Assembly (NCBI GenBank): GCA_946408995.1
Contig: CAMJUL010000002.1
Coordinates: forward strand, 1-64,000
From: an uncultured Clostridia bacterium
GTDB taxonomy: Bacteria; Bacillota; Clostridia; Christensenellales; Aristaeellaceae
Direction of reading: 5' to 3'
Length of the DNA stretch: 64,000 nt
The notes beneath the pieces were generated by a model that saw only the letters and a program-made list of their open reading frames with translations, did no database searches and was not told where the DNA came from. This document shows, piece after piece, positions 41,912 to 52,613 of this stretch. The first letter of the stretch is position 1. The number at the start of each line of letters is the position of its first letter. Both the position numbers and the translations under genes were made by a program.

Positions 41912-43288
41912 GTGAAAAGCGTTTCTCCCCCTTCCCCCGCGGCGCAGGACGTCGTAGTCCGCACCGTTCATTCCTCCTATCTGGCCATCGGACAGCCGCG
42001 CAGCGTCCTGTGCGCCTTTTCCGGCGGCGCGGATTCCACCGCGCTTCTTTGCGCGCTTGTTTCGCTCCGGTCCGTCCTTCCCTTTGACCTTTCCGCCCTT
42101 CACGTCCACCACGGGCTGCGGGAGAACGCCGACAGGGACGAAACGTTCTGCGCAGATCTGTGTCAGCGTTTTTGCATTCCCTTTCGTTCCGTCCGTCTGT
42201 CCCTCCGGGGAAAAAGCGAGGATGAGGCCAGAAGGGCCCGCTACAGGGCGCTTTTGGACCACGCGGTCCGCACAGGCGCCGACGTCGTTGCCCTGGCGCA
42301 CCACGCCCAGGATCAGGCTGAAACGGTGCTGATGCGTTTGATGCGGGGCACGGTCAGCGGGATCGGCGGCATGGAGGTCCTCTCCGGCTTCTGCGGGCAG
42401 GAAAGGGTCCGTCTGTGGCGGCCCCTGCTTGCGCTCCTCCCGGAAACGCTCCGCGCTTTTCTTGGCCGGCGGGGCCAAAGCTGGGTCGAGGACGAGACCA
42501 ATGAAGACCGCTCCTACCTGAGGAATCTGATCCGGCATGACGTCCTGGGCCCCATGCGCGACAGGGCGCCTGCCTGTGTGACGCGTATTGCCTGCTCCGC
42601 CGGGATTCTCGGCGAGGAAAGCCGCTATTTGGACGCGCTGGCTGCCCGGCTGCTGGAAGGGAACGCCCGTGTGACCTCTCCTTGCGCCTGTATCCGCGCG
42701 CCGGTGCTCTACGGCGCCCCCCCGGTGCTCCTCAGGCGGTGCCTGCGCCTGTTTCTGGTCCGCTGGAAGCAATGCGAGATGCCCGGCATGGACCAGATCA
42801 TCCGCCTTTCCCGCCTGGGGGTGGGGGAATCCTGCTCCATCGGCGGGGGATGCCGCGCCCTCAGGACGGAAAGCTATCTTCATTTTTTCCCTCCTCATCC
42901 CCCGTCCCTTCCCCTGGTTCCCCTGAGGGCGCTGCCCAATCCCGGGCGTCTGTCCGGTGACGGCGTGCGCTTTCAGGCGATCCCAAAGCGTCTGTTTTCG
43001 GAGGCGGTCCTCCGTCCCTCCGCCCGGGAGGACCGGATCGTCCCCTTCGGTGCGGAATATACCAAGCCCCTGCGGGCCTTTCTTTCCGCCCGCGGCACAG
43101 AGCCGTCCTTCCGGCCTTATTATCCCGTTCTTGCCCTGGGCAGCGAAGTGATCTGGGTCCCTGGCGCAGGGGCAGGCGAAAAGGCCCGCGTCCGTCCGGA
43201 GGAAGAATCCGTTGCCCTGTACTATCCCGGGTTCCTTCCCGGAGATATGGATGAAGCCGTCCCCGAATCGGCTGATACGGAGGTTTGA
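41912..43288 (+). CDS. tilS: tRNA(Ile)-lysidine synthase
   Basis: A 458-residue enzyme that converts the wobble C of tRNA-Ile(CAU) to lysidine, so that it reads AUA. The PP-loop SGGADS lies at residues 37-42, with HVHHGLRENADRDE and ALAHHAQDQAETVLMRL following. The C-terminal substrate-binding domain is more divergent. The start is GTG. A six-codon ATG frame (41898-41915) overlaps it and may couple translation. The stop lies four bases before hpt. Confidence 0.93.
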   Translation: MKSVSPPSPAAQDVVVRTVHSSYLAIGQPRSVLCAFSGGADSTALLCALVSLRSVLPFDLSALHVHHGLRENADRDETFCADLCQRFCIPFRSVRLSLRGKSEDEARRARYRALLDHAVRTGADVVALAHHAQDQAETVLMRLMRGTVSGIGGMEVLSGFCGQERVRLWRPLLALLPETLRAFLGRRGQSWVEDETNEDRSYLRNLIRHDVLGPMRDRAPACVTRIACSAGILGEESRYLDALAARLLEGNARVTSPCACIRAPVLYGAPPVLLRRCLRLFLVRWKQCEMPGMDQIIRLSRLGVGESCSIGGGCRALRTESYLHFFPPHPPSLPLVPLRALPNPGRLSGDGVRFQAIPKRLFSEAVLRPSAREDRIVPFGAEYTKPLRAFLSARGTEPSFRPYYPVLALGSEVIWVPGAGAGEKARVRPEEESVALYYPGFLPGDMDEAVPESADTEV

Positions 43289-43292
43289 CAAG

Positions 43293-43844
43293 ATGACACA
43301 CGACATGTACCAGGATCTTGAACGCATCCTTTATGACCGGCAGACCCTTGAAAAACGCGTGGCGGAGCTCGGGCGCGCCATCAGCGCTGATTTCAGCGCC
43401 CATCCGCCCCTGATGGTCTGCGTCCTGAAAGGGGCCGTCGTGTTCTTTTCGGACCTGTTGAAAACCATCACGGTCCCGGTCGAGATCGACTTCATGGCCG
43501 CCTCCAGCTACGGCGGCCAGACCGTTTCCTCCGGCACCCTTGAGATCACCAAAGACCTGTCCCGCAGCGTCAAGGGGGAGCATCTCCTTCTGGTGGAAGA
43601 CATCATCGACACCGGCCGGACCCTTCTTCGGCTCAGGGACCTGCTTTTGTCCCGCGGCGCTGCCCAGGTCCGCATCGCCACCCTGTTGGACAAGCCCTCC
43701 CGCCGGGTCGTGGACCTGAAGCCCGATTACTGCGGCTTCACCATCCCGGATGCCTTCGTGGTCGGCTACGGCCTGGATTACGCCGAAAAGTACCGGAACC
43801 TTCCGGAGGTGGGCATCCTCTCCCCCTCCGCCATCCGGGACTGA
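43293..43844 (+). CDS. hpt: Hypoxanthine phosphoribosyltransferase
   Basis: A 183-residue purine salvage enzyme joining hypoxanthine or guanine to PRPP. The PRPP loop VEDIIDTGRT and the FVVGYGLDYAEKYRNLP ending are diagnostic. GGAGG lies nine bases before the ATG at 43293, so the longer frame from 43212 was rejected. The order tilS-hpt-ftsH is conserved in Bacillota. Confidence 0.96.
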   Translation: MTHDMYQDLERILYDRQTLEKRVAELGRAISADFSAHPPLMVCVLKGAVVFFSDLLKTITVPVEIDFMAASSYGGQTVSSGTLEITKDLSRSVKGEHLLLVEDIIDTGRTLLRLRDLLLSRGAAQVRIATLLDKPSRRVVDLKPDYCGFTIPDAFVVGYGLDYAEKYRNLPEVGILSPSAIRD

Positions 43845-43912
43845 CCCGCCCGTCCCGCGGCCATTTATTGTAGAATTTTTCCCATCCGGTCTTTTTCTCC
43901 CATATCGGTCTA

Positions 43913-43941
43913 TTGTCAACGGCGCTTTTTTTTGTTATAGT
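43913..43941 (+). promoter_or_regulatory. Promoter of ftsH
   Basis: TTGTCA (43913-43918) and TATAGT (43936-43941) are 17 bases apart. Confidence 0.7.
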
Positions 43942-43996
43942 ATGTAGCGTTGTTTTTCTGCTGCTTGAATTCTGCCTGAATCAGGAGGATTGAATT

Positions 43997-45940
<1,944 letters not shown>

Positions 45941-46012
45941 AGCGTGAGCTGCCGGGCGTCTGTCCCGGCGCTCTTTGATCAGCACATCGTCCCGGGAGTG
46001 TATGTACAGTTC

Positions 46013-47542
46013 ATGATGTATCAACAGCAAGGCTTCCGGCCTCCGGAACCTCCAAGGGAACCCCCCGCCGGCAGCCGCTCCGAAAGTCTTCCCCCGCGTC
46101 AGCGCAAAGGCAGGTTTTCCTTTAAAGCCCTTTTTCTGGTCTTGCTGACCCTGTCCCTCCTTGCCGGAGGGGTCTATTTGGTGCGCTGGTACGGAGCCTA
46201 TTCCCAGACGAAGGAATACGAGAACGTCTTCCTTGACAACATCTATATCAACGGCCTGCACATGGGGGGGCTGACCCTGCAGCAGGGCTATGACACCCTT
46301 GTGGCCAACGTCAATGAGATGCAGAATTCCTGGTCCGTGGACCTGACCTATTCCGGGCATCTTTACTATACCCTCAATTATGGCATCATGGGCATCCAAA
46401 CCAACATGGACCAGGTGTACGACGTCACCATGAGGGCCTACGCCCTGGGCCACACGGGGGACGCGTTCCAGCGCAAGCGGGACTTGGACGCAGTCAAATC
46501 CCAGCCTTACACGGACTACACCACCCAGAGTTCCCTGACCACCGTTTACCTGGACCAGATCCTCTCCGAGATCGCGCAGGACCTCTACAGGGCCCCTGTG
46601 GATGCCCGTCTTGCCGCTTTCAACCCCGACGCCGCGGATCCCTTTACCATTGCGCCCGAATCCTACGGCCGGCGCCTGGACACGGCGCCCTTCCGGGAAA
46701 CCGTTCTCAGCATGCTCTCAAACGGCATTTCCGGGACCGTTGAGCTGGTTCCGGAAACCCTCCGGCCCCAGGTGACGACCGAGGATGTCCGGGCCGGGCT
46801 TACGCTGATCTCCACCGGGACCACCCCTATCTCCTCCTCCTCGACGGCCAACCGCAACGACAATATCCGCGTGGCCTTCTCCCGCTTCAACGGAATGATC
46901 GTCGAAAAGGACCAGCGGGTCTCCTTCAACGACACTGTCGGGGAGCGCACCAAGGCCAACGGCTTTCTGGAAGCGGACGAATATGTCTACGGGGACCTGG
47001 TGGTCGGCATCGGCGGCGGCGTCTGCCAGGCCAGCACGACCCTCTACAAGGCTGTGCTGCTGGCGAACCTGAAAGTCAACAAACGCGAACCCCACTCCGA
47101 AACGGTCTCCTACACCACCTTTGGGCAGGACGCCACGGTCTATTGGGGCGGGAAGAAAATCGATTTTGTCTTCACCAACACCTCCGACGGCCCCATCTAT
47201 ATCACCGCCCATGTGGAGCAGAACGGCAAGGCTCTCCAGTGCGTGGTCAATCTTTACGGCCGTTCCCTGGGCAACGGGGTGTATTACACCCTTGAGACGC
47301 AGACCGTGGAAGAGATCCCAAAGCCCGAGCCTGCCGAGTATATCAAGGATACCCGCAAACTCTACGTTACCTACACCGATGAAGAATACCTGGCCCGTCC
47401 CGGACGGGATGGATTTGTCAACGAAACCTACCTTCAGCAATGGCAAAACGGGGAGCTGGTCTCCGTTACCCTCGTCAGCCGGGACACCTATGAGGCCCAG
47501 GCAGACCGCTATTATGTCGGCATAGAGCCACCTGTCGGGTAA
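46013..47542 (+). CDS. VanW family membrane-anchored protein
   Basis: A 509-residue protein. A Pro-rich cytoplasmic head (about 1-40) is followed by one membrane segment (about 40-60). A YoaR/PG-binding-like region spans about 80-270. The VanW domain (about 280-420) includes RFNGMIVEKDQRVSFNDTVG and GIGGGVCQASTTLYKAV. VanW proteins are found in some glycopeptide-resistance clusters and widely outside them; their function is unclear but cell-wall related. The exact start is uncertain: a GTG at 45944 and the ATG at 46013 are both open. No resistance genes accompany it. Confidence 0.85.
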   Translation: MMYQQQGFRPPEPPREPPAGSRSESLPPRQRKGRFSFKALFLVLLTLSLLAGGVYLVRWYGAYSQTKEYENVFLDNIYINGLHMGGLTLQQGYDTLVANVNEMQNSWSVDLTYSGHLYYTLNYGIMGIQTNMDQVYDVTMRAYALGHTGDAFQRKRDLDAVKSQPYTDYTTQSSLTTVYLDQILSEIAQDLYRAPVDARLAAFNPDAADPFTIAPESYGRRLDTAPFRETVLSMLSNGISGTVELVPETLRPQVTTEDVRAGLTLISTGTTPISSSSTANRNDNIRVAFSRFNGMIVEKDQRVSFNDTVGERTKANGFLEADEYVYGDLVVGIGGGVCQASTTLYKAVLLANLKVNKREPHSETVSYTTFGQDATVYWGGKKIDFVFTNTSDGPIYITAHVEQNGKALQCVVNLYGRSLGNGVYYTLETQTVEEIPKPEPAEYIKDTRKLYVTYTDEEYLARPGRDGFVNETYLQQWQNGELVSVTLVSRDTYEAQADRYYVGIEPPVG

Positions 47543-47568
47543 CGGCCTTAAGCGTTTCCCCTCTTTCT

Positions 47569-47619
47569 CCAATACGCCAAGGACCCCTTCGCAAACCGAA
47601 GGGGTCCTTGACGTATTGG
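47569..47619. terminator. Long inverted repeat between convergent genes
   Basis: A 22-base stem with one mismatch: 47569-47591 pairs with 47597-47619 around a five-base loop. It lacks a clear T-run, unlike most terminators in this window, but lies between the VanW and aminopeptidase stops. Confidence 0.65.
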
Positions 47620-47631
47620 AGGGAAGAGCTT

Positions 47632-49017
47632 TTATTTCCCGGCGTCCTTCAGGAAGGCCCGGTAGCATTTGTACGCTTCATAGACATCGGCCTTGCTGAC
47701 CGTTTCCCAGGGGGCGTGCATGCTCAGGACCGGTACGCCGCAGTCGATGACGTTCATCGCGTACCTGGCGCACAGATAAGCGATGGTCCCGCCGCCGCCC
47801 GCGTCGACCCTGCCCAGCTCCGCCGTCTGGAAACAGACGCCGTTGTCGTCCATGATCTTCCGGATACAGGCGACAAATTCCGCGTTGGCGTCGCTGGACC
47901 CGCTCTTCCCGCGGCTTCCGGTGTATTTGTTGAAGCACACGCCCATTCCCAGGTACGCCGCGTTGTTTTTCTCAAATACACCGGCGAAGGATGGGTCAAA
48001 GGCCGCCGAAACGTCGCTGGAAAGCATCAGGCTGTTCTGCAGCATCCGCCGCAGCTTCAGTTCGCTGTATTGTCCGCACAGGTTGAGCAGCTCGGCAACC
48101 GTATTCTCGAAATAGAAGGCGCCCATGCCGGTCGCGCCGACGCTGCCGATCTCCTCCTTGTCCGTCAGCACCGCGCAAAGCGTGCGCTCCGGCGTCCCCT
48201 CATAGTCGGCAAGCGCCATCAGGGACGGATAGGCGCATACCCGGTCGTCGTGGCCGTATCCAAGGATCATGGACCTGTCCAGGCCCAATTCCCTGGCGCG
48301 CCCAGCGGGGACCGCCTCCAGCTCAGCGGAAACCAGGTCCTCTTCCTCCAGACCGTAACGATCCCGGAGCAAATCAAGGATCCGTTTTTTGACAGGCTCC
48401 TTTTCCTCCGTTCCGGGCTCGGAGCCGATGAGGATGTTCAGCGCCTCGCCGTCGATCAGCTTCGCCGCGTTCTTCCCCATTTGCTCCTGGGCCAGATGGG
48501 GAAGCAGGTCCGAAATGGCGAAGACCATATCCTCCGCTTCCTCACCCAGGGCGATGACCACCTTTTCCCCATTCTTTTTGACGGCCACGCCGTGAAGGGC
48601 CAGGGGAAGCGCCAGCCACTGGTATTTCTTGATCCCGCCGTAATAATGGGTGTCCAGATAGCAAAGGCCCTGGTCCTCAAACAGCGGGTTTTGCTTGATG
48701 TCCAGTCGCGGAGAGTCGATGTGCGCCCCCAGGATGTTCATGCCCTTTTCCAGGGGATCGCTCCCCACAACAAAGGCCATAAAGCACTTTCCCATCCAGT
48801 TTTTATACACCCGATCCCCGGCTTTCAAAGCCCCGTTTTCGCATAGGATCTCGTCCAGATCGCGAAAATGGCGTGCCTTTGCAATCTTCACGGAAGCCTC
48901 AACGCATTCCCTTTCGGTTTTCCCCTGGTCCAGGAATGCCCGATACCCGTCGTTGAAAGCCTCCAGGGCCTTTCTCTGCGCTTCATCATAGGTTTTCCAA
49001 GCGTTGGTTTTGTACAT
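47632..49017 (-). CDS. M18 family aminopeptidase
   Basis: A 461-residue zinc aminopeptidase that removes N-terminal residues from peptides in the cytoplasm. Metal-binding motifs include GAHIDSPRLD, DKEEIGSVGATGM and the final LSMHAPWE. The ATG at 49017 has GGAG eight bases upstream, so the longer frame from 49056 was rejected. It is a single-gene unit with its own promoter. Confidence 0.93.
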   Translation of the reverse strand: MYKTNAWKTYDEAQRKALEAFNDGYRAFLDQGKTERECVEASVKIAKARHFRDLDEILCENGALKAGDRVYKNWMGKCFMAFVVGSDPLEKGMNILGAHIDSPRLDIKQNPLFEDQGLCYLDTHYYGGIKKYQWLALPLALHGVAVKKNGEKVVIALGEEAEDMVFAISDLLPHLAQEQMGKNAAKLIDGEALNILIGSEPGTEEKEPVKKRILDLLRDRYGLEEEDLVSAELEAVPAGRARELGLDRSMILGYGHDDRVCAYPSLMALADYEGTPERTLCAVLTDKEEIGSVGATGMGAFYFENTVAELLNLCGQYSELKLRRMLQNSLMLSSDVSAAFDPSFAGVFEKNNAAYLGMGVCFNKYTGSRGKSGSSDANAEFVACIRKIMDDNGVCFQTAELGRVDAGGGGTIAYLCARYAMNVIDCGVPVLSMHAPWETVSKADVYEAYKCYRAFLKDAGK

Positions 49018-49067
49018 CTTCCCGCTCTCCATTCGTCTTGATTCTCCCGGCCGCAACCGTCGCGAAC

Positions 49068-49096
49068 ATTATATTTCATTTGCCGCGCAAATACAA
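49068..49096 (-). promoter_or_regulatory. Promoter of the M18 aminopeptidase gene
   Basis: On the minus strand TTGTAT (49096-49091) and TATAAT (49073-49068) are 17 bases apart. Confidence 0.75.
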
Positions 49097-49157
49097 GACC
49101 GACGTCCCTGCGCGTGTTCTTTTCCTGTTTTCGCATCCGCCGGTCCGTTTACGTGAA

Positions 49158-49187
49158 TTGACACCGGCCTATCTTGTGTACTATAAT
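49158..49187 (+). promoter_or_regulatory. Promoter of the 80-residue protein gene
   Basis: TTGACA (49158-49163) and TATAAT (49182-49187), both perfect, are 18 bases apart, 40 bases before the start. Confidence 0.85.
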
Positions 49188-49227
49188 GGCAAAAAAGCCC
49201 GCAAGGCGATAAACAAGGAGGCATCCC

Positions 49228-49470
49228 ATGGACATTGATATCGAAAAGATCGCAAATCAGATCCTCTCCAAGCTGACCGGCAATTCCGACCTCCTGAACA
49301 GCTTCAAGAAGGACCCCGTCGGCACCATCAAAAACACCCTGGGCATCGACATCCCCGAGGACCAGATCAAGTCCGTCATCTCCCTGGTCACCTCCAAGCT
49401 CGGTTCCGAAGCCGCCTCTTCCGGCCTGGCCGGCATTTTGGACAAGGTCAAAAGCCTCTTTGGCAAATAA
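49228..49470 (+). CDS. Small conserved-type protein of unknown function
   Basis: An 80-residue protein made of amphipathic helices. The pattern LLNSFKKDPVGTIKNTLGIDIPEDQI recalls the N-terminal part of nitrile-hydratase-like leader peptides (DP followed by LGI-D-P), and similar small proteins occur in other Bacillota. The Gly/Ala-rich end with GILDKVKSLFGK is amphipathic. No peptide-modification or export genes are adjacent. It is monocistronic with a near-consensus promoter, AAGGAGG and its own terminator, so it is probably well expressed. Confidence 0.75.
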   Translation: MDIDIEKIANQILSKLTGNSDLLNSFKKDPVGTIKNTLGIDIPEDQIKSVISLVTSKLGSEAASSGLAGILDKVKSLFGK

Positions 49471-49495
49471 GGTTTCCTCCCCCGTCATATGGAAA

Positions 49496-49532
49496 GGGCC
49501 GCGGCCGTCATCCGGCTGCGGCCCTGCTTTTT
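49496..49532 (+). terminator. Terminator of the small protein gene
   Basis: GGGCCGC (49496-49502) pairs with GCGGCCC (49518-49524), with an inner GGCC extension, then TGCTTTTT. It abuts the stop of the convergent methyltransferase. Confidence 0.85.
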
Positions 49533-50857
49533 CAGGTCAAAAAGCCCGTTCTTCTTCTCAGTCCCTTGGGATAATGGTTTTTTACCATGCCGCCGCTGGC
49601 CTTGCCCCAGCCCAGGGCAACCCCCCGGCAGACCGGCGTTACCCAGCCTCTCAGGTCTTCCCCGCACCTGAGCACCTGCCCCGTGGTCCATTCTTCCGCC
49701 TCCCTGTCGGATATCTCCAGACGTCTTTGGCTTTCACACGCGAGAGCCAGGGCATGGTCCGGGGCGAAAACGCTCCCCTTGGCGCTTCCGATGTGAAGCC
49801 CAAGCCGAAGGATACGAATGCCCTTGAGCGGGGGCATTTCCTCCGGCAGAAGGACCACCGTGTTTTTAAACAGCCCAACAGGCCCGCAAAGTTCCTCCCG
49901 GACATGCTCCTCAAGAAAACCGCGTGCAAGCGTTTCCAGCGTTTTGGGGACGGCCAGGCTCAGCCCCGGGGTCGGGCGGGTCTCCCTGCCCGGCGCGCCC
50001 TCCTTCTCAAGGATCGCGGCAAAATGGCCTTCCCCCCGGACCTTGTGGGGCCAGAAGCGGTACATGCCCTCCTCTCCCCCGATCCCGGAAAGCCGTCCCT
50101 GACCCCGGCCAAACGCGGGATGCCTGTCCAAAAAGCGGGCGATCACACCCTCATTTTCCGTTTGATTGAAGGTACACGTGGAATACACCAGCGTGCCCCC
50201 CGGACGGAGCAGTTCCGCAGCGCAGTCCAGGATCTCAAGCTGCCTTGCGGCGCACAGTTCCGGCGCCTTTTCATGCCATTCCGCCGCGGTCTCCGGATGC
50301 CGGCGGAACATGCCTTCCCCGCTGCAGGGCGCGTCCACCAGCACCCGGTCGAACCAGGGGCCCCAGGCTTCCGCCAGCCTCCTGGGCCGTTCATTGACGG
50401 CGATGCTGTTCCGGATGCCCATCCTCTCCAGGTTCCCGGCAAGGACCGCCGCGCGGCCCGGTTCGATTTCATTGGCCACGAGGACGCCCCGCCCCTGAAG
50501 CAGCTGCCCAAGCTGGGTGCTTTTTCCCCCCGGCGCCGCGCAAAGGTCCAGGACCCTTTCCCCGGGCCGGGGCGCAAGCAGCGCCGCCGGCGCCATGGCA
50601 CTGGGCTCCTGCAGGTAATACGCCCCCGCGTCATGCACAGGAGCGGCTCCCGCGAGGGATTCCCCCTTCAGATACCTGCCCTGAGGAAACCAGGGAACCG
50701 GTCCCTCCGCGTCCGGACAGGTGTGCTCCAGGCCCTCCCGGAAACGGATCCCCCGGTTCGGAGGCTGCTCATAGGATAAAAGAAACGGCTCCATCTCCCC
50801 TTCAAGGAGCTGAGCCATATTGCGGACAAAGGCCGCAGGCAAAAACGACGTCTGCAT
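49532..50857 (-). CDS. rRNA cytosine-C5 methyltransferase, RsmF/NOL1/NOP2/Sun family
   Basis: A 441-residue SAM-dependent RNA methyltransferase. LDLCAAPGGKSTQL is motif I. DAPCSGEGMFRR carries the release Cys, and YSTCTFNQTENEG holds the catalytic Cys. The C-terminal 140 residues resemble the RsmF PUA-like extension. AAGGA precedes the start. It is the last gene of the cdaA run and is separated from the upstream gene by 17 bases. Confidence 0.9.
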   Translation of the reverse strand: MQTSFLPAAFVRNMAQLLEGEMEPFLLSYEQPPNRGIRFREGLEHTCPDAEGPVPWFPQGRYLKGESLAGAAPVHDAGAYYLQEPSAMAPAALLAPRPGERVLDLCAAPGGKSTQLGQLLQGRGVLVANEIEPGRAAVLAGNLERMGIRNSIAVNERPRRLAEAWGPWFDRVLVDAPCSGEGMFRRHPETAAEWHEKAPELCAARQLEILDCAAELLRPGGTLVYSTCTFNQTENEGVIARFLDRHPAFGRGQGRLSGIGGEEGMYRFWPHKVRGEGHFAAILEKEGAPGRETRPTPGLSLAVPKTLETLARGFLEEHVREELCGPVGLFKNTVVLLPEEMPPLKGIRILRLGLHIGSAKGSVFAPDHALALACESQRRLEISDREAEEWTTGQVLRCGEDLRGWVTPVCRGVALGWGKASGGMVKNHYPKGLRRRTGFLT

Positions 50858-50874
50858 CTTTCGATTCCTTGACC

Positions 50875-51546
50875 CTATTTGGGATAGACCGGCTTGTGAA
50901 AAGCCTCATTTTTGTCAATGACCGGCGGCAGCCCGTCCAGCAGGCCATGGTCCTGCTCGTCCGGACCGATCAGGGCGTTCACCCGGCGGAACAGCCTTTT
51001 GCGCTCCCGTCCTTCGTGCTTGACGCTGCGCCTGCGCCGGGTCTCCCTTTCAACCGAGCTTTCCCGCATCGGCTCCGCTTCGGCGGCGCGCGCCTCCGTC
51101 ACGGCGGAAAAGAGGCTCTCCGGCTCGGAGTAGGCTCCCTGAACAGGGAAAAACCGCTTTTCTGTATTCTCGACAAGGGGCTTTCTTTCCTCCTGGAACA
51201 GCACCTGCGCCGCTTCTGTTTCCCGCCCGGCCTCGGCTTCCTCCTGGGCCGCAAGGGTCCGCATTTCCAGGCTGTCCCCAAAGTCCTGTCCGAATCCCCA
51301 TTCCTCCCCCGGTCGCGCCTCATCCCGGGCAGGGAGGCTTTTCTTTTTCCTTTGCCTGAGCCAGAAAACAAAATCCAATGTCAGCCCGACCGCGCACAAA
51401 AACAATACCAGCCCCAGCCAGTGATCCCCGAGCCAGGAGAGGAACCCGCCGGAAGCGCCCTCCGAAAAAAACGCCCACAGCATTTGCGTCAGTCCCTTCA
51501 TCCAGCCCAGCAGCAGCGACAAAAGGCTATCCGCGAATACGTTCAT
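50875..51546 (-). CDS. Membrane protein of unknown function in the cdaA operon
   Basis: A 223-residue protein. An amphipathic/hydrophobic N-terminus (about 1-30) and a membrane segment (about 42-62, WLGLVLFLCAVGLTLDFVFW) are followed by a basic stop-transfer RQRKKK. The rest is charged, Glu/Arg-rich and probably disordered, ending in a cytoplasmic tail. No family was recognised. Its start overlaps the cdaR stop (ATGA), which implies co-translation with the cyclic di-AMP genes. glmM usually occupies this place. Confidence 0.65.
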   Translation of the reverse strand: MNVFADSLLSLLLGWMKGLTQMLWAFFSEGASGGFLSWLGDHWLGLVLFLCAVGLTLDFVFWLRQRKKKSLPARDEARPGEEWGFGQDFGDSLEMRTLAAQEEAEAGRETEAAQVLFQEERKPLVENTEKRFFPVQGAYSEPESLFSAVTEARAAEAEPMRESSVERETRRRRSVKHEGRERKRLFRRVNALIGPDEQDHGLLDGLPPVIDKNEAFHKPVYPK

Positions 51547-52613
51547 TCAGACTGCTCCTTTGGCCCGATCTCAACGGTCACGGCCACCTTGTCCGTGCTG
51601 ATATATACATAGCTGCTCGGCCGCATCACTTCCAGCACGCTGGTCATGTCTTCCGTCCGTCCGGTCACGTCCACGGTCCCCGTCAGATAAGCCAGGTCCT
51701 CGGTCAGCATGGAGACATCCTCGGCCGCCGCCGTGATGCTGTTGACGGAATACCGGACATTTTTGACCTCGTACCCCTCCCTGGGGGTCCCCTGAATAAG
51801 GCCGGCATCCGTCAGTCTCAGCGTGACCGCCGGATAAAAGGTCTGCTGAACGGTGATGGTGCCGATTTCCACGCCCAGACCGTCCGCGGTCACCGTCAGG
51901 AACTGTCCGCTCACCGGGGTATTGTTCCTGTCGTAAAACTCGATAGGAGACGCGGTCCTTTCCGTCCCGTAGCCGCCGTTCCACTCCGGAACCGCATAAT
52001 GGACGATGCACCGTGCGATGCTGTTGACCACCGAGGCGGGCCCCGCCACCGAGACATCGCTGACCTCCGCCCTGGGGCTCTTGCCCCAATAGCCTTCCGG
52101 CGGCTCCCCGTTCAGGTCGATACGCACCGGGATGTTTCCTTTCGTGATGTATCTTTCAAGGACCAGGTGCGCGCTGGGGATGCTGATTTCCTTGACCGAG
52201 CCGTAAATGGTACCGGCCGCCACCAGCTTTACATCCTGTTCCCCAGGGGCCGTCACCTCGGACAGATCCAGGCTGATCTTGAAAGTGGAGGCGTTTACGG
52301 TGTTGTAGTAACGGATGGGCACCTCCGCCTTCAGGTTGACCGTCTCAAGGTCCTCCAGGCCGCTGACCACGATCAGGCCTTTCTGCTTCAGGCTCTCCGT
52401 ATTCAGGTTCACGGTCACCCCCGGGATGCTTTTTTCCCGGGTCAGGGACGTGTTCTGGGAAATCACGATCCCCCAAAGGCAGACTGCAAGGAGAAGGCAA
52501 AGCAATTTCCACTGCCATTGGTAGCAGACCATGCGCCAGAGGCGTTTCCAGATGGAATCCGATTTATGATCCGTTTCCCCGCTTCTGGGATGAAACGGCT
52601 GTTCCCCCATCAT
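51543..52613 (-). CDS. cdaR: CdaR, YbbR-domain regulator of diadenylate cyclase
   Basis: A 356-residue protein. A cytoplasmic head is followed by a membrane segment (about 36-52). About four YbbR-like repeats outside the membrane each start with a pattern such as KSIPGVTVNL or ISIPSAHLVLERY. CdaR binds CdaA and modulates its activity. It overlaps cdaA by four bases, the conserved arrangement. Confidence 0.92.
   Translation of the reverse strand: MMGEQPFHPRSGETDHKSDSIWKRLWRMVCYQWQWKLLCLLLAVCLWGIVISQNTSLTREKSIPGVTVNLNTESLKQKGLIVVSGLEDLETVNLKAEVPIRYYNTVNASTFKISLDLSEVTAPGEQDVKLVAAGTIYGSVKEISIPSAHLVLERYITKGNIPVRIDLNGEPPEGYWGKSPRAEVSDVSVAGPASVVNSIARCIVHYAVPEWNGGYGTERTASPIEFYDRNNTPVSGQFLTVTADGLGVEIGTITVQQTFYPAVTLRLTDAGLIQGTPREGYEVKNVRYSVNSITAAAEDVSMLTEDLAYLTGTVDVTGRTEDMTSVLEVMRPSSYVYISTDKVAVTVEIGPKEQSE

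Noticed and set aside
46013..47542. Vancomycin resistance cluster
   Set aside because: Only a VanW-domain protein is present; vanHAX, vanR and vanS are absent.
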